Assembly (NCBI GenBank): GCA_963722295.1
Contig: CAVRLB010000003.1
Span: 248,001 to 312,000, forward strand
Source: Brooklawnia sp032229645
GTDB lineage: Bacteria > Actinomycetota > Actinomycetes > Propionibacteriales > Propionibacteriaceae
Direction: 5' to 3'
DNA length: 64,000 bases
In this document: one piece after another, positions 44,593 through 55,295 of the stretch
Position numbering within the stretch: position 1 is the stretch's first letter
Layout: each line of letters begins with the position of its first letter
Translations under genes and position numbers: made by a program
The notes under the pieces: model-generated
What the model saw: the letters and a program-made list of their open reading frames with translations, nothing else
What the model was told of the DNA's origin: nothing
Database searches by the model: none

Positions 44593-45846
44593 ATGCATGC
44601 CTGGCCTGCCGTCCGCGTTCCGCGTCTGCCCCGAAACACCAATCTCGAAATCGATGATCGGGTGCGTGTATGGGATTCCGAATCTCGTTCGCTGAAGGCG
44701 GTCGGACCCCAATCGGGCACGGCGGGGCTCTATGTCTGTGGTATCACGCCGTATGACGCGACCCATCTGGGGCACGCCTTCACCTACTTGACCTTCGATC
44801 TGCTGCAACGTGTCTGGCGCGATCTGGGCCTCGATGTCACCTATGCGCAGAACATCACCGACGTGGACGATCCGCTGCTGGAGCGCGCAAGTCAGACCGG
44901 TCAGGATTGGCGGGATCTCGCCGCCTCTCAGATCGAACTCTTCCGCATCGATATGCAGGCTTTGCGAGTGCTTCCGCCTGACCACTATGTGGCAGCCACC
45001 GAGGCACTCGACATGGTCTCCGCCGCCGTCGAGCAGTTGGACGCCAAGCAGCTCGCCTACCGGGTCGCCGACGAGCAGCACCCGGACTGGTACTTCCGCA
45101 CCGACGCGGTTGAGGGGTTCGGCGATGTTTCGCACCTGACCCGGGCAGAGCAACTCGAGGAATTCGCCGCGAAGGGCGGTGATCCGGAGCGCCTGGGCAA
45201 GGTGGACGCGCTTGATTCGCTGGTTTGGCGGATGGAACGCGAAGGCGAACCTGCATGGTCGTCCCCGTTGGGGCTGGGACGACCGGGCTGGCACGTCGAA
45301 TGCACGGCGATCGCGCAACGCTACCTCGGTTCCAACTTCTCGGTGCAGGGCGGCGGCCGGGATCTGGCCTTCCCGCACCACGAGATGTGCGCGGCCGTCG
45401 GCCGAGCGGTCACGGGGGAGCGCTTCGCCCAGGCATACGTTCATGTCGGCATGGTCGCGCTCGACGGCGAGAAGATGAGTAAGTCGCTCGGCAATCTCGA
45501 GTTGGTCTCCAGGCTGCGCGGCCAGGGTGTTGCGGCCTCGGTGATCCGCCTCGCGCTGCTCGGTCATCACTACCGCACCGATTGGGAGTGGTTCGCCACC
45601 GACATTGAGAAGGCCCAGCGCCGGGCGGACGCCTGGGCTGCCGCGATGAAGGCTCCCGGAGGCACCCCGTCCGGTCCGGTAGTCGACGATCTGCGCCGTG
45701 CCATGCGGGCAGACCTGAACTCGCCGCAGGCGTTGGCCGTGGTGGACGAGTGGACCTCTGCGACCCTGGCGGGCGATGGCGAGGATGCCCAGGCCCCCCA
45801 GCAGGTTGCCGAGGCCGTGGACGCACTGCTGGGAGTCAGGTTCTAA
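44593..45846 (+). CDS. mshC: L-cysteine:1D-myo-inositol 2-amino-2-deoxy-alpha-D-glucopyranoside ligase
   Basis: This 417-aa ligase joins cysteine to GlcN-inositol in mycothiol synthesis, so the organism probably uses mycothiol. It is a cysteinyl-tRNA-synthetase paralogue with CGITPYDATHLGHAFTY (HIGH-type), zinc ligands including the Cys of CGITPYD and GWHVECTAIA, and GEKMSKSLGN. It is shorter than CysS and lacks the tRNA-binding C-terminus, as MshC should. TAGATT (44580-44585) lies 7 nt before ATG 44593. The gene converges on ftsH across a repeat region. Confidence 0.95.
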   Translation: MHAWPAVRVPRLPRNTNLEIDDRVRVWDSESRSLKAVGPQSGTAGLYVCGITPYDATHLGHAFTYLTFDLLQRVWRDLGLDVTYAQNITDVDDPLLERASQTGQDWRDLAASQIELFRIDMQALRVLPPDHYVAATEALDMVSAAVEQLDAKQLAYRVADEQHPDWYFRTDAVEGFGDVSHLTRAEQLEEFAAKGGDPERLGKVDALDSLVWRMEREGEPAWSSPLGLGRPGWHVECTAIAQRYLGSNFSVQGGGRDLAFPHHEMCAAVGRAVTGERFAQAYVHVGMVALDGEKMSKSLGNLELVSRLRGQGVAASVIRLALLGHHYRTDWEWFATDIEKAQRRADAWAAAMKAPGGTPSGPVVDDLRRAMRADLNSPQALAVVDEWTSATLAGDGEDAQAPQQVAEAVDALLGVRF

Positions 45847-45872
45847 GGCCGATGGTGGTCCCTGGCCACGAT

Positions 45873-46043
45873 CACAGCAGCTACCGGTAATCGCAAAAGC
45901 CAGCGCTCTTCCGCTAGCCGCTGCTGTTTCCGGTAGCTGCTGTGCCCGGACCGAGCATTTCGCTAGCTGCCGCTGTTTCCGGCAGCTGCTGTGGGCCGGG
46001 CCGGGTGTTCCGCTAGCTGCTGCTGTTTCCGGTAGCTGCTGTG
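45873..46043. repeat. Three ~50-nt direct repeats with an inverted half-copy, between mshC and ftsH
   Basis: Three imperfect copies of CGCTAGCTGCTGCTGTTTCC followed by GGTAGCTGCTGTG begin at 45912, 45961 and 46011, a period of 49-50 nt. An inverted partial copy (CACAGCAGCTACCGG) begins at 45873. CAGC/GCTG runs let each copy fold on itself or pair with the inverted copy. The array lies between two convergent genes, so a terminator or REP-like role is plausible. It is not a CRISPR: the intervals resemble each other and are short. Confidence 0.75.
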
Positions 46044-46073
46044 GCCCCCGGGCCGCCCGATGTCGCCCCGCGA

Positions 46074-48140
<2,067 letters not shown>

Positions 48141-48231
48141 GAAACCTCCTGCATGGTTCCTTAATGTTAGACGCCGCCCTCTAATGCCTCTTGGCGCTCC
48201 TGATAGCCGTGCTCGGTGGTTGACTAGTGCC

Positions 48232-49224
48232 ATGAAGAAGTTAATCAACGATCCTGGCACTGTCGTTGCTGATGCATTGCGCGGTATCGAGGCTGCACAT
48301 CCCGGGACGCTGAAGGTGGATCATGCCAACAAGCTGATCATCCGTGCCGATGCTCCCAGGTCCGGCAAGGTGGCCGTCATCTCCGGTGGCGGGTCCGGAC
48401 ATGAGCCCTTGCATGGTGGCTTCGTCGGTCCAGGCATGCTCGATGTGGCCGTGGCCGGTGAGGTCTTCACTTCCCCGACTCCCGATCAAGTCCTGGCCGC
48501 GGTGCAGGCCGCAGACTCTGGTGTCGGCACCTTACTGATCGTGAAGAATTACACCGGCGATGTGATGAACTTCGAAATGGCGGGCGAGTTGGCTGCCGCG
48601 GACGGCATCGAGGTGGCGAGCGTCACCGTCGCCGACGACGTCGCGGTCACCGACTCACTCTTCACGGCAGGCCGTCGCGGTGTCGGCGGCACGGTCGCAG
48701 TGGAGAAGGTCGCAGGCGCAGCGGCCGAGGCGGGTCGCAGCCTGGCCGAGGTCACCGCGCTGGCCCAGCGCACCGCCGATGCGGCACGCTCCATGGGTCT
48801 GGCGTTGACGTCCTGCACGGTGCCCGCGGCCGGACGGCCGACCTTCGACCTGGCCGACGATGAGATCGAGCTCGGCATCGGCATCCACGGCGAGCCCGGA
48901 CGCAGCCGCGAGAAGATCGCTCCGGTGCGTGAGCTGGCCGCACGCCTGGTCGACCCGATCCTGGACGATCTCGACTTCACCGGTTCCCCGGTCATCGTGA
49001 TCTGCAACGGCATGGGCGGTACTCCGCTCATCGAGCTCTACGGGCTGTACGCCGAGGTGAGTGACTTGTTGTCGGCCCGAGGCGTGCAGATCGCCCGCAA
49101 TATCGTCGGGAATTATGTCACCTCGCTCGAGATGGCCGGCGCTTCGATCAGCCTGGTGAAAGCCGACGACGAGATCCTCGGGTATTGGGATGCCCCGGTC
49201 TCGACCACCGGGTTGCGGTGGTGA
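48232..49224 (+). CDS. dhaK: PTS-dependent dihydroxyacetone kinase, DhaK subunit
   Basis: The 330-aa subunit binds dihydroxyacetone covalently through His219 in GIGIHGEPG. Other DhaK motifs are VISGGGSGHEPLHGGFVG, IVKNYTGDVMNFEMA and CNGMGGTPLIELY. Starting at ATG 48232 gives the usual MKKLINDP N-terminus; upstream in-frame codons overlap the ftsH start and are not coding. With DhaL and DhaM it phosphorylates dihydroxyacetone using PEP, feeding glycolysis. The stop overlaps dhaL (GTGA). Confidence 0.96.
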   Translation: MKKLINDPGTVVADALRGIEAAHPGTLKVDHANKLIIRADAPRSGKVAVISGGGSGHEPLHGGFVGPGMLDVAVAGEVFTSPTPDQVLAAVQAADSGVGTLLIVKNYTGDVMNFEMAGELAAADGIEVASVTVADDVAVTDSLFTAGRRGVGGTVAVEKVAGAAAEAGRSLAEVTALAQRTADAARSMGLALTSCTVPAAGRPTFDLADDEIELGIGIHGEPGRSREKIAPVRELAARLVDPILDDLDFTGSPVIVICNGMGGTPLIELYGLYAEVSDLLSARGVQIARNIVGNYVTSLEMAGASISLVKADDEILGYWDAPVSTTGLRW

Positions 49225-49838
49225 CCACGATGGAGCTGTCCCCACAGGTCCTCGCGGGTTGGCTGCGCGATTTTGCAGCCGACATTGCCACAAACGAGGC
49301 ACTGCTGACCGACCTCGATCGTCAGATCGGCGACGCGGACCATGGCGCCAACATGGTCCGCGGCACCAAGGCGGTCGCCGGGCTTGATCCTGCCGACTTC
49401 ACCGATGCACGCAGCTTTGCGAAGAAGGCCGCGATGACGCTGATCAGCACCGTGGGTGGCGCCTCCGGCCCGCTCTACGGGACCTTTCTACTCAGGCTGG
49501 CCGGCGCCTTGCCAGCTGACGGCACCATCGATCAGGCGGGATGGTCGACCGCGCTACGAGCCGGTGTCCAAGGCGTGATCGATCGCGGCAAGGCGGCGGC
49601 CGGCGACAAGACGATGCTGGATGCCCTGATTCCTGCGGTGAATGCTTTCGAGGCCGAGCCAGAGCATCCCTGGCAGGCGGCAGCTGAGGCCGCTGCCACC
49701 GGCCGCGACGCGACCATTCCGATGGTGGCGCGCAAGGGACGCGCGTCATATCTGGGCCAACGCAGTGCCGGCGTTGCTGATCCCGGCGCCACCAGTAGTG
49801 CATTGATGCTCGCGGCCGCAGCGAGGACGCTGGCGTGA
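49221..49838 (+). CDS. dhaL: Dihydroxyacetone kinase, ADP-binding DhaL subunit
   Basis: The 205-aa subunit carries the tightly bound ADP/ATP coenzyme. The metal- and ADP-binding motif LDRQIGDADHGANMVRG, GGASGPLYGTFLLR, DKTMLDAL and GRASYLGQRS are all present. GTG 49221 overlaps the dhaK stop; ATG 49230 is a possible alternative. It overlaps dhaM by 4 nt, so dhaKLM is one coupled operon. Confidence 0.95.
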   Translation: MTTMELSPQVLAGWLRDFAADIATNEALLTDLDRQIGDADHGANMVRGTKAVAGLDPADFTDARSFAKKAAMTLISTVGGASGPLYGTFLLRLAGALPADGTIDQAGWSTALRAGVQGVIDRGKAAAGDKTMLDALIPAVNAFEAEPEHPWQAAAEAAATGRDATIPMVARKGRASYLGQRSAGVADPGATSSALMLAAAARTLA

Positions 49839-52213
49839 TCGGAATCGTCGTTGTCTCCCACAGCCGTCCGCTGGCCGATGCCGCGGCGGCGCTGGCAAAG
49901 CAGATGGTTCCCGCAGACGAGCCCAAGGTGGCCGTTGCAGCCGGGATGGACGACGGGAGTCTGGGTACCGATGCCGCGACCATCGCGCTGGCCATTGCTT
50001 CGGTCGATTCACCCGAGGGTGTCTTGGTGCTGCTCGACCTGGGTAGTGCGCTGCTCAGCACCGAGTTGGCGATCGAATTCCTCGATCCGGGCGTCGCCGA
50101 ACGGGTACTGATCAGTCCGGCCCCTTTGGTGGAGGGTCTGCTGTCTGCGGTGGTGAGCGCTGCCGGTGGAGCGTCTTTGGCCGAGGTCGACCAAGAAGCA
50201 CGGCGCGCGTTGGATGCCAAGACCGCGCATCTGTCCGGCGGTGGCGACACGACAGGCCCGCTGCAAATCGTTCGGACCCCGGCCAAGCCGCCGACCTCCA
50301 ACCGCCGCGTGGTCTGGCGGGTGACGGTGCGCAATCGGCACGGTATCCACGTACGACCGGCCGCCATGATCGTCACCTCGTTGCGCGGCCTGGACGCCGA
50401 GATTGCCTTCAGCAATGCGACCACGGGCAGGGGCCCGGCGCTAGCCGACAGCCTGTCCAGCATCGCAGGGCTTGAAGTCGGTTGCGGACAGATCCTCGAG
50501 GCGCGAATCTCGGGGCCGGACGCGGAGGCCGCCCGGGATGTGCTGGCCGGGCTCGCCTCACAGAATTTCGGAGAGGATCTCCGACCGCGTGCTGCCCGGC
50601 CGTCCGAGGCCGGCGGGCCCAACGGACGGGCCGCAGCGGTGCGCGCCTTCGGGGAGATGCCGGCCGCTGCCGAGCGCCGTGCGGTTCTTGCGCCGGCGAG
50701 CCGTGTCGGCATGCGTCCACCGGTCGGCGAATATCGTCCGTTGACACCCAAGGACGAACTCGCACGTTTCAACGGGGCCGTCGCAGAGGTGGACGAATTC
50801 CTGGCCGAGATCATTTCCGACGGAGAAGCTGTGCCCGGCATTCTGGAAGCTCAGCGGATGATGCTGGCCGACCGCGAATTGCAGCACGGCGTGGTCGGGC
50901 GCATCACGGCGGGCTTCAGCGCTGTGGATGCGGTGGACGACCAGTTGACCGGCATGGCCCGTTCGTTCGACAAGTTCACCGACAGCTACCTGCGGGAACG
51001 TGGTCAGGATGTGCGCAGCCTGCGACGGATGCTGCTGCTGGCGTTGCTCGGGCACCGACTGGAGCAGGAGACTCCGGACGAACCCCGTATCTGGGTGCTG
51101 GAGGAGTTGGACGCGGCCACGGCGATGCGGCTCGATCCACGGCTGTGTATGGGCGTGATAACCATCGCGGGGGGATCCAGCGGGCACGGCATGTTGGCCG
51201 CTCAGGCCCGCGGCATTCCGGTGCTGACCGGGTGCGCGCAGGTCGGCGAGGTGGTCAACGATCAGGTCGTGGCGTTCGATCCGGTGACCCGGGAGTTCTG
51301 GCCGCACCCCGATGATCTGTTGCGCGAAGACTTGGAGCGCCGCAACGCCGAACGCACGGCCTCCGCACGACGCGCCCAGCTGCATTCCCATGAACCCGCG
51401 ATAACTCGCAGCGGAAAGACGATCAAGGTCGAGGCCAACGTCGGCTCGGTCGACGATGCTCAGGCGGCCGCCCAGCAAGGAGCCGACGGCAGCGGGGTTG
51501 TGCGCACCGAGAACATCTTCGCCAAGGATCTCGCTGCGCCGAGCGTCGAGATGCAAACCGAGGTCTTCGTACGGCTCGGCCAGGCTATCGGCGGACCGAT
51601 CACCATTCGCACCTGGGATCCCTCGGGCGACAAGCCGCTGGCCTTCATGCCCAACCAGCGCGAAGACAACCCAGCACTGGGGGAGCGCGGTATCCGCATG
51701 ATGCGCCGGGTGCCGCAGATCTTCCGCGATCAGATCAAGGCTGCGTTGCTGGCCGCTCAGCAGATCGAGTTGCAGCTGATGATTCCGATGGTCACCGATC
51801 CGGACGAGATGATCTGGGCCAGGGAGCAGATCGAGTCGGTCCGAACTGACCTGGGCGTGGATCGGGTACCGGTCGGCGTGATGGTGGAGGTTCCGGCAGC
51901 GGCACTGCGGGCTGCGGAGTTTGCCTCCCTGGTGGATTTCATCAGCATCGGCACCAACGATCTCAGCCAGTACACCCAGGCAGCCGATCGCACCAATGGC
52001 GCGGTTCGCGAACTGGCCAGGCAGGATTCGCCGGCGGTGCTTGAGCTGATCCGGATGACTCGGGCTGCGCTGCCGGGGCTACCGATGGCGGTCTGTGGTG
52101 ATCTGGCGAGTGACCCCGCGGTCACCGCAGCCCTGATCGGTTTGGGCGTGGACGAGCTATCCGTGCGTCCGGGAATGGTGGCCGAAATCAAGCAGGCTGT
52201 TCGGGCGGTATGA
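49835..52213 (+). CDS. dhaM: DhaM-HPr-enzyme I fusion phosphoryl donor
   Basis: The 792-aa protein joins three PTS modules. DhaM/EIIA-Man comes first, with His9 in VVVSHSRPLAD. HPr follows, with His172 in RNRHGIHVRPAAM. Enzyme I completes the protein: His451 lies in GGSSGHGMLAAQARGIPVLTG-type context, and the PEP-binding domain has GVVRTENIF, ERGIRMMRR, GTNDLSQYTQAADR and Cys754 in VCGDLASDP. E. coli DhaM stops in the enzyme I phosphohistidine domain. Here the PEP-binding half is also present, so the protein could phosphorylate itself from PEP without a separate enzyme I. It feeds phosphoryl groups to the ADP on DhaL. Confidence 0.93.
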   Translation: MIGIVVVSHSRPLADAAAALAKQMVPADEPKVAVAAGMDDGSLGTDAATIALAIASVDSPEGVLVLLDLGSALLSTELAIEFLDPGVAERVLISPAPLVEGLLSAVVSAAGGASLAEVDQEARRALDAKTAHLSGGGDTTGPLQIVRTPAKPPTSNRRVVWRVTVRNRHGIHVRPAAMIVTSLRGLDAEIAFSNATTGRGPALADSLSSIAGLEVGCGQILEARISGPDAEAARDVLAGLASQNFGEDLRPRAARPSEAGGPNGRAAAVRAFGEMPAAAERRAVLAPASRVGMRPPVGEYRPLTPKDELARFNGAVAEVDEFLAEIISDGEAVPGILEAQRMMLADRELQHGVVGRITAGFSAVDAVDDQLTGMARSFDKFTDSYLRERGQDVRSLRRMLLLALLGHRLEQETPDEPRIWVLEELDAATAMRLDPRLCMGVITIAGGSSGHGMLAAQARGIPVLTGCAQVGEVVNDQVVAFDPVTREFWPHPDDLLREDLERRNAERTASARRAQLHSHEPAITRSGKTIKVEANVGSVDDAQAAAQQGADGSGVVRTENIFAKDLAAPSVEMQTEVFVRLGQAIGGPITIRTWDPSGDKPLAFMPNQREDNPALGERGIRMMRRVPQIFRDQIKAALLAAQQIELQLMIPMVTDPDEMIWAREQIESVRTDLGVDRVPVGVMVEVPAAALRAAEFASLVDFISIGTNDLSQYTQAADRTNGAVRELARQDSPAVLELIRMTRAALPGLPMAVCGDLASDPAVTAALIGLGVDELSVRPGMVAEIKQAVRAV

Positions 52214-52236
52214 CGACTGCACTAGGCTTGGCGGAC

Positions 52237-52503
52237 GTGAGCAAGACTTTCGAGGACCTGTACGCCCAGCTGACCGAGATCGCCGCTACCCGCCCCGAGG
52301 GTTCGGGTACCGTGGAACGGCTGGACGCAGGCGTCCATGCGATCGGTAAGAAGATCGTGGAAGAGGCAGCCGAGGTGTGGATGGCCTCCGAGTATCAGAG
52401 CCTGGACGAGGCCGCCGAGGAGATGAGCCAGCTCATCTACCACGTTCAGACGATGATGGTGAAGCTCGGGCTCACCCCCGAAGACATCTACCGCTACCTG
52501 TGA
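52237..52503 (+). CDS. hisE: Phosphoribosyl-ATP pyrophosphatase
   Basis: This 88-aa histidine-pathway enzyme hydrolyses PR-ATP to PR-AMP. The helical MazG-like core has KKIVEEAAEVWMASEY and EEMSQLIYHVQTMM. I place the start at GTG 52237 (VSKTFEDLYAQL), matching relatives, because TAGGCT (52223-52228) lies 8 nt upstream as for a leaderless mRNA. ATG 52210, overlapping the dhaM stop, would add nine residues. hisG follows after 40 nt. Confidence 0.9.
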   Translation: MSKTFEDLYAQLTEIAATRPEGSGTVERLDAGVHAIGKKIVEEAAEVWMASEYQSLDEAAEEMSQLIYHVQTMMVKLGLTPEDIYRYL

Positions 52504-52543
52504 CGCTCGTTTCGCGACGTCCGAACGGCAAGGAAGAACCGAC

Positions 52544-53407
52544 GTGCCAGAAATGCTGAGAATCGCCGTGCCCAACAAGGGCGCCCTCTCGGAAGCCGCC
52601 GCCGCCATGTTGAGCAAGGCCGGCTACCGGCAGCGCAGCGACACCAAAGACCTCGTTCTGATCGACGAGCTCAACAACGTTGAGTTCTACTACCTGCGCC
52701 CGCGCGATATCGCGGTCTACGTGGGTGAGGGAACTCTCGATCTGGGCATCACCGGACGCGACATGCTGCTCGACTCCGGGGCTAACGCCGAGGAGATCAT
52801 GGCGCTCGGTTTTGGCGCCTCAAAGTTCCGTTTCGCGGCCCCCGCCGGCGGCAGCCTGACACTGGAGGCCCTCAACGGCCAGCGCATCGCGACCAGCTAT
52901 CCCGGGCTGCTGGGCAGCTACCTCGAAGGCCATGGCGTCAGCGCCCGGCTCATCCATTTGGACGGGGCAGTGGAGTCGTCCATTCGGCTCGGCGTCGCCG
53001 ATGCCATCGCCGATGTGGTCGAAACCGGAACCACCCTGCGCAAGGCCGGGCTGGAGCTGTTCGGAGACCCGATTCTGCTCAGCGAGGGAATCTTGGTGCA
53101 GCGCCCGCAGGCCCGCGGCAAGATCGACCCACTCGCTTTGGGGCACCTGAAGCAGCGACTCTCGGGTGTCATCGTCGCCCGAGACTACGTGCTGATGGAT
53201 TACGACATTCCCGCCGAGCGAGTCGATGCGGCGTCGGCGCTGACCCCCGGTCTGGAGAGCCCGACCATCTCGCCGCTGGCGAAGCAGGGTTGGGTCGCGG
53301 TCCGGGTGATGGTGCCGGCCAAGGGCCACCAGTTGCTGATGGACCATCTGCACGATCTCGGTGCCCGCGGGATCCTGGTGAGCGAACTGTCGGCCTGCCG
53401 GCTCTAG
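52544..53407 (+). CDS. hisG: ATP phosphoribosyltransferase (long form)
   Basis: This 287-aa first enzyme of histidine synthesis begins LRIAVPNKGALSEAAAAML, has the PRPP-binding ADAIADVVETGTTLRKAGLE, and a C-terminal ACT-like regulatory domain (WVAVRVMVPAKGHQLLMDHLHDLGARGILVSEL) for histidine feedback. The long form works without HisZ. The start is GTG 52544. A perfect 12-bp hairpin follows. Confidence 0.96.
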   Translation: MPEMLRIAVPNKGALSEAAAAMLSKAGYRQRSDTKDLVLIDELNNVEFYYLRPRDIAVYVGEGTLDLGITGRDMLLDSGANAEEIMALGFGASKFRFAAPAGGSLTLEALNGQRIATSYPGLLGSYLEGHGVSARLIHLDGAVESSIRLGVADAIADVVETGTTLRKAGLELFGDPILLSEGILVQRPQARGKIDPLALGHLKQRLSGVIVARDYVLMDYDIPAERVDAASALTPGLESPTISPLAKQGWVAVRVMVPAKGHQLLMDHLHDLGARGILVSELSACRL

Positions 53408-53425
53408 TCGGATCTGGATGCAAAC

Positions 53426-53459
53426 GAATGCCCACCGCGCACGCCGCCGGTGGGCATTC
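53426..53459. terminator. Bidirectional terminator after hisG
   Basis: GAATGCCCACCG (53426-53437) and CGGTGGGCATTC (53448-53459) form a perfect 12-bp stem with a 10-nt loop, between convergent hisG and the membrane-protein gene. Confidence 0.75.
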
Positions 53460-53462
53460 GGG

Positions 53463-53963
53463 TCATTCGATGCCGTGCTTGTGCAAGATGTTGTCCACCT
53501 CACCATCCGGTACGGCATTCTTCGACGTGCCGGATGCGGTGGACGGATCGGGCATCGGCGCAGCAGCAACGCCCCGCTTGGCCTTGGACTCCTGGCGCTG
53601 GGCCTTCGCTGCGAGCTTCGCGTCATTCTCGCGTTGCTTGGTTTGACGTTCATATTCGCGCAGCTTGGCTTCATCCTTGGTCGGCACCTTGATTGCGCCG
53701 CCGATGAACCAGGCGACCAGGCCGAGCACGGCCAGCGCGATGCCGACCGAGATCGTGGTGGTCAGCTGGGTCAGGTGACGCAGCCAGTCGATGATCTGCC
53801 CGGTGAGGCCGACCAGCCCCGCGCCCACGACGATCAAGATGATTCCTGTACCGCGCAATAGGAAGTTCACGCTGCGGCGCGCATTCCACTTCAACACCGT
53901 CCAGACAGCTGCGAGCACTCCCACAGCCACGCTGACCAGCACGATGATCGTTGAGTCGTTCAT
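53463..53963 (-). CDS. Membrane protein of unknown function with charged tail
   Basis: The 166-aa product has three hydrophobic segments: about residues 5-20, 33-52 and 64-86. A highly charged Lys/Glu/Arg coiled-coil-like stretch (EAKLREYERQTKQREN) follows, and the tail ends HKHGIE. ATG 53963 is chosen because the hydrophobic segment begins there. CAGGCT, 6 nt upstream, is a weak leaderless-type -10. I recognise no family. Confidence 0.65.
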   Translation of the reverse strand: MNDSTIIVLVSVAVGVLAAVWTVLKWNARRSVNFLLRGTGIILIVVGAGLVGLTGQIIDWLRHLTQLTTTISVGIALAVLGLVAWFIGGAIKVPTKDEAKLREYERQTKQRENDAKLAAKAQRQESKAKRGVAAAPMPDPSTASGTSKNAVPDGEVDNILHKHGIE

Positions 53964-53992
53964 GGGGAAAGCCTGACACGGCCGAGGCCGGT

Positions 53993-54022
53993 TTGGGCGC
54001 AGACACGAGACTGCGTTAGAAT
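53993..54022 (+). promoter_or_regulatory. Promoter of the infC-rpmI-rplT operon
   Basis: TTGGGC (53993-53998) and TAGAAT (54017-54022) are 18 nt apart, predicting transcription start near 54029 and a leader of about 250 nt. Confidence 0.55.
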
Positions 54023-54028
54023 TCAACA

Positions 54029-54277
54029 CGCTGATCGGTCTCGTGCAGACCGGATCCAACAAAGTGAGGGCCTGACCCTCCACCCATGATCGCAATCTGG
54101 TGATCCTGGGTCGGTACCGCAGCGCCGGGAAGAGAATCTCCCGGGGGCTCGGGGCGCGACACGTCCAGGGCGCCAAGCCGCTCACCGTCAGGCCTTCGCG
54201 TTCGCGGAGGCCTTTTTCGTGGCCGTCGCCGGACGACCAGAACCGATCAGCCAGATCAACGACATTGGAGGACAGTC
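54029..54277 (+). ncRNA. Structured 5' leader of infC with attenuator
   Basis: The leader can fold into several hairpins: GAGGG/CCCTC near 54070, ACCCATGATC paired with GATCCTGGGT (one mismatch) near 54085-54115, and the terminator-like stem at 54190-54213. Leader-controlled attenuation of infC-rpmI-rplT is well known in Bacillus (L20 binding); the sequence here is different, so the ligand is not known. No long leader peptide is evident. Confidence 0.55.
54190..54217 (+). terminator. Attenuator-like intrinsic terminator in the infC leader
   Basis: AGGCCTTCG and CGGAGGCCT form a stem with G-U, extendable across CGCG, followed directly by TTTTT (54213-54217). It stands 60 nt before the infC start and downstream of the operon promoter, so it probably limits transcription conditionally. 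Confidence 0.75.
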
Positions 54278-54961
54278 ATCAGCAACGAATTCCGTATCAA
54301 TGAGCGGATCCGGGTGCCCGAAGTGCGCCTGGTCGGCCCACAGGGCGAGCAGGTAGGTATCGTGCGGATCGAGCAGGCACTGCAGCTTGCCCGGGAGCAC
54401 GATCTGGACCTCGTCGAAGTCGCACCGAGTGCTCGTCCGCCGGTGGCCAAGCTCATGGACTACGGCAAGTTCAAGTACGAGAACGCTCAGAAGGCCCGTG
54501 AGTCGCGCCGCAACCAGGCGAACACCGTCATCAAAGAGATGAAGCTGCGTCCCAAGATCGACGAACACGACTACGAGACCAAGAAGGGTCACGTCGTGCG
54601 CTTTCTCAAGGGCGGCGACAAGGTGAAGATCACCATCATGTTCCGCGGCCGCGAACAGTCTCGTCCCGAACTGGGTGTCAACCTGCTCAGGCAGTTGGCT
54701 GCCGACGTGGCCGAAGACGGTGTGGTGGAGCAGGCTCCCAGGCTGGAGGGGCGCAATATGCACATGGTGCTGGCTCCCACCCGCAAGAAGAGCGAGGCCA
54801 AGGCTGCCGAAGCCGTCCAGCGTGAAAAGCGGATGGCCGAACGCCAGGAAGCGGCCGAAGAGAACAGGCGTGTTGAGGCCGAGCTGCGCGCGAAGGCGAC
54901 GAGCCAATCGAAGAAGAAGAAGGGTCCGGCCGACAACATGGACCCCGACCTCCTTCCTTAA
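54278..54961 (+). CDS. infC: Translation initiation factor IF-3, predicted ATC start
   Basis: The 227-aa factor keeps ribosomal subunits apart and checks start codons. The conserved N-terminus ISNEFRINERIRVPEVRLVG is only recovered if translation begins at ATC 54278. GGAGG (54267-54271) stands exactly 6 nt before it, and no ATG/GTG/TTG occurs in frame before GTG 54314, which would remove 12 conserved residues. A non-AUG infC start allows self-repression by IF-3, known from the AUU of E. coli. Both domains are present (KLMDYGKFKYE, KIDEHDYETKKGH, ITIMFRGREQSRPELG). A Lys/Glu-rich tail follows. Confidence 0.93.
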   Translation: MSNEFRINERIRVPEVRLVGPQGEQVGIVRIEQALQLAREHDLDLVEVAPSARPPVAKLMDYGKFKYENAQKARESRRNQANTVIKEMKLRPKIDEHDYETKKGHVVRFLKGGDKVKITIMFRGREQSRPELGVNLLRQLAADVAEDGVVEQAPRLEGRNMHMVLAPTRKKSEAKAAEAVQREKRMAERQEAAEENRRVEAELRAKATSQSKKKKGPADNMDPDLLP

Positions 54962-55037
54962 ACCCCAGGGAGTCGGACGAGACTCTGCCCCGGTGCGGCA
55001 TCCTGCGCCGAGACGATCGAGAGAATGGAGCGGCACC

Positions 55038-55256
55038 ATGCCGAAGATGAAGACGCACTCCGGTGCCAAGAAGCGGTTCAAGGTAACCGGTAGCGGCAAG
55101 CTGACGCACAAGCGTGCGGGCAAGGGCCACCTGAACGAGCACAAGCCGTCGAAGCGCACCCGCCGGCTCAACGTGGACGGTGTCCTCGAGACCGGTGACG
55201 CCAAGAAGGTCCGCAAGCTGATCGGTGGCTATAAGCCGAAGTCGAAGCGCGGCTGA
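55038..55256 (+). CDS. rpmI: 50S ribosomal protein bL35
   Basis: The 72-aa basic protein begins MPKMKTHSGAKKRFKVTGSG and continues with the KRAGKGHLNEHKPSKRTR stretch and the GYKPKSKRG ending. It is the second gene of the infC operon, 76 nt after infC, with a GGAG site upstream of ATG 55038. Confidence 0.96.
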   Translation: MPKMKTHSGAKKRFKVTGSGKLTHKRAGKGHLNEHKPSKRTRRLNVDGVLETGDAKKVRKLIGGYKPKSKRG

Positions 55257-55295
55257 CGCCGTTCCCTACCCGAACCACTTTTCAAGGAGTACGAA

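Noticed and set aside
45873..46043. CRISPR array
   Set aside because: Only three imperfect units with similar short intervals, no unique spacers and no cas genes.
54314..54961. infC starting at GTG 54314
   Set aside because: It would remove the conserved FRINERIRV start, and there is no ribosome-binding site before it, whereas ATC 54278 has an ideal one.
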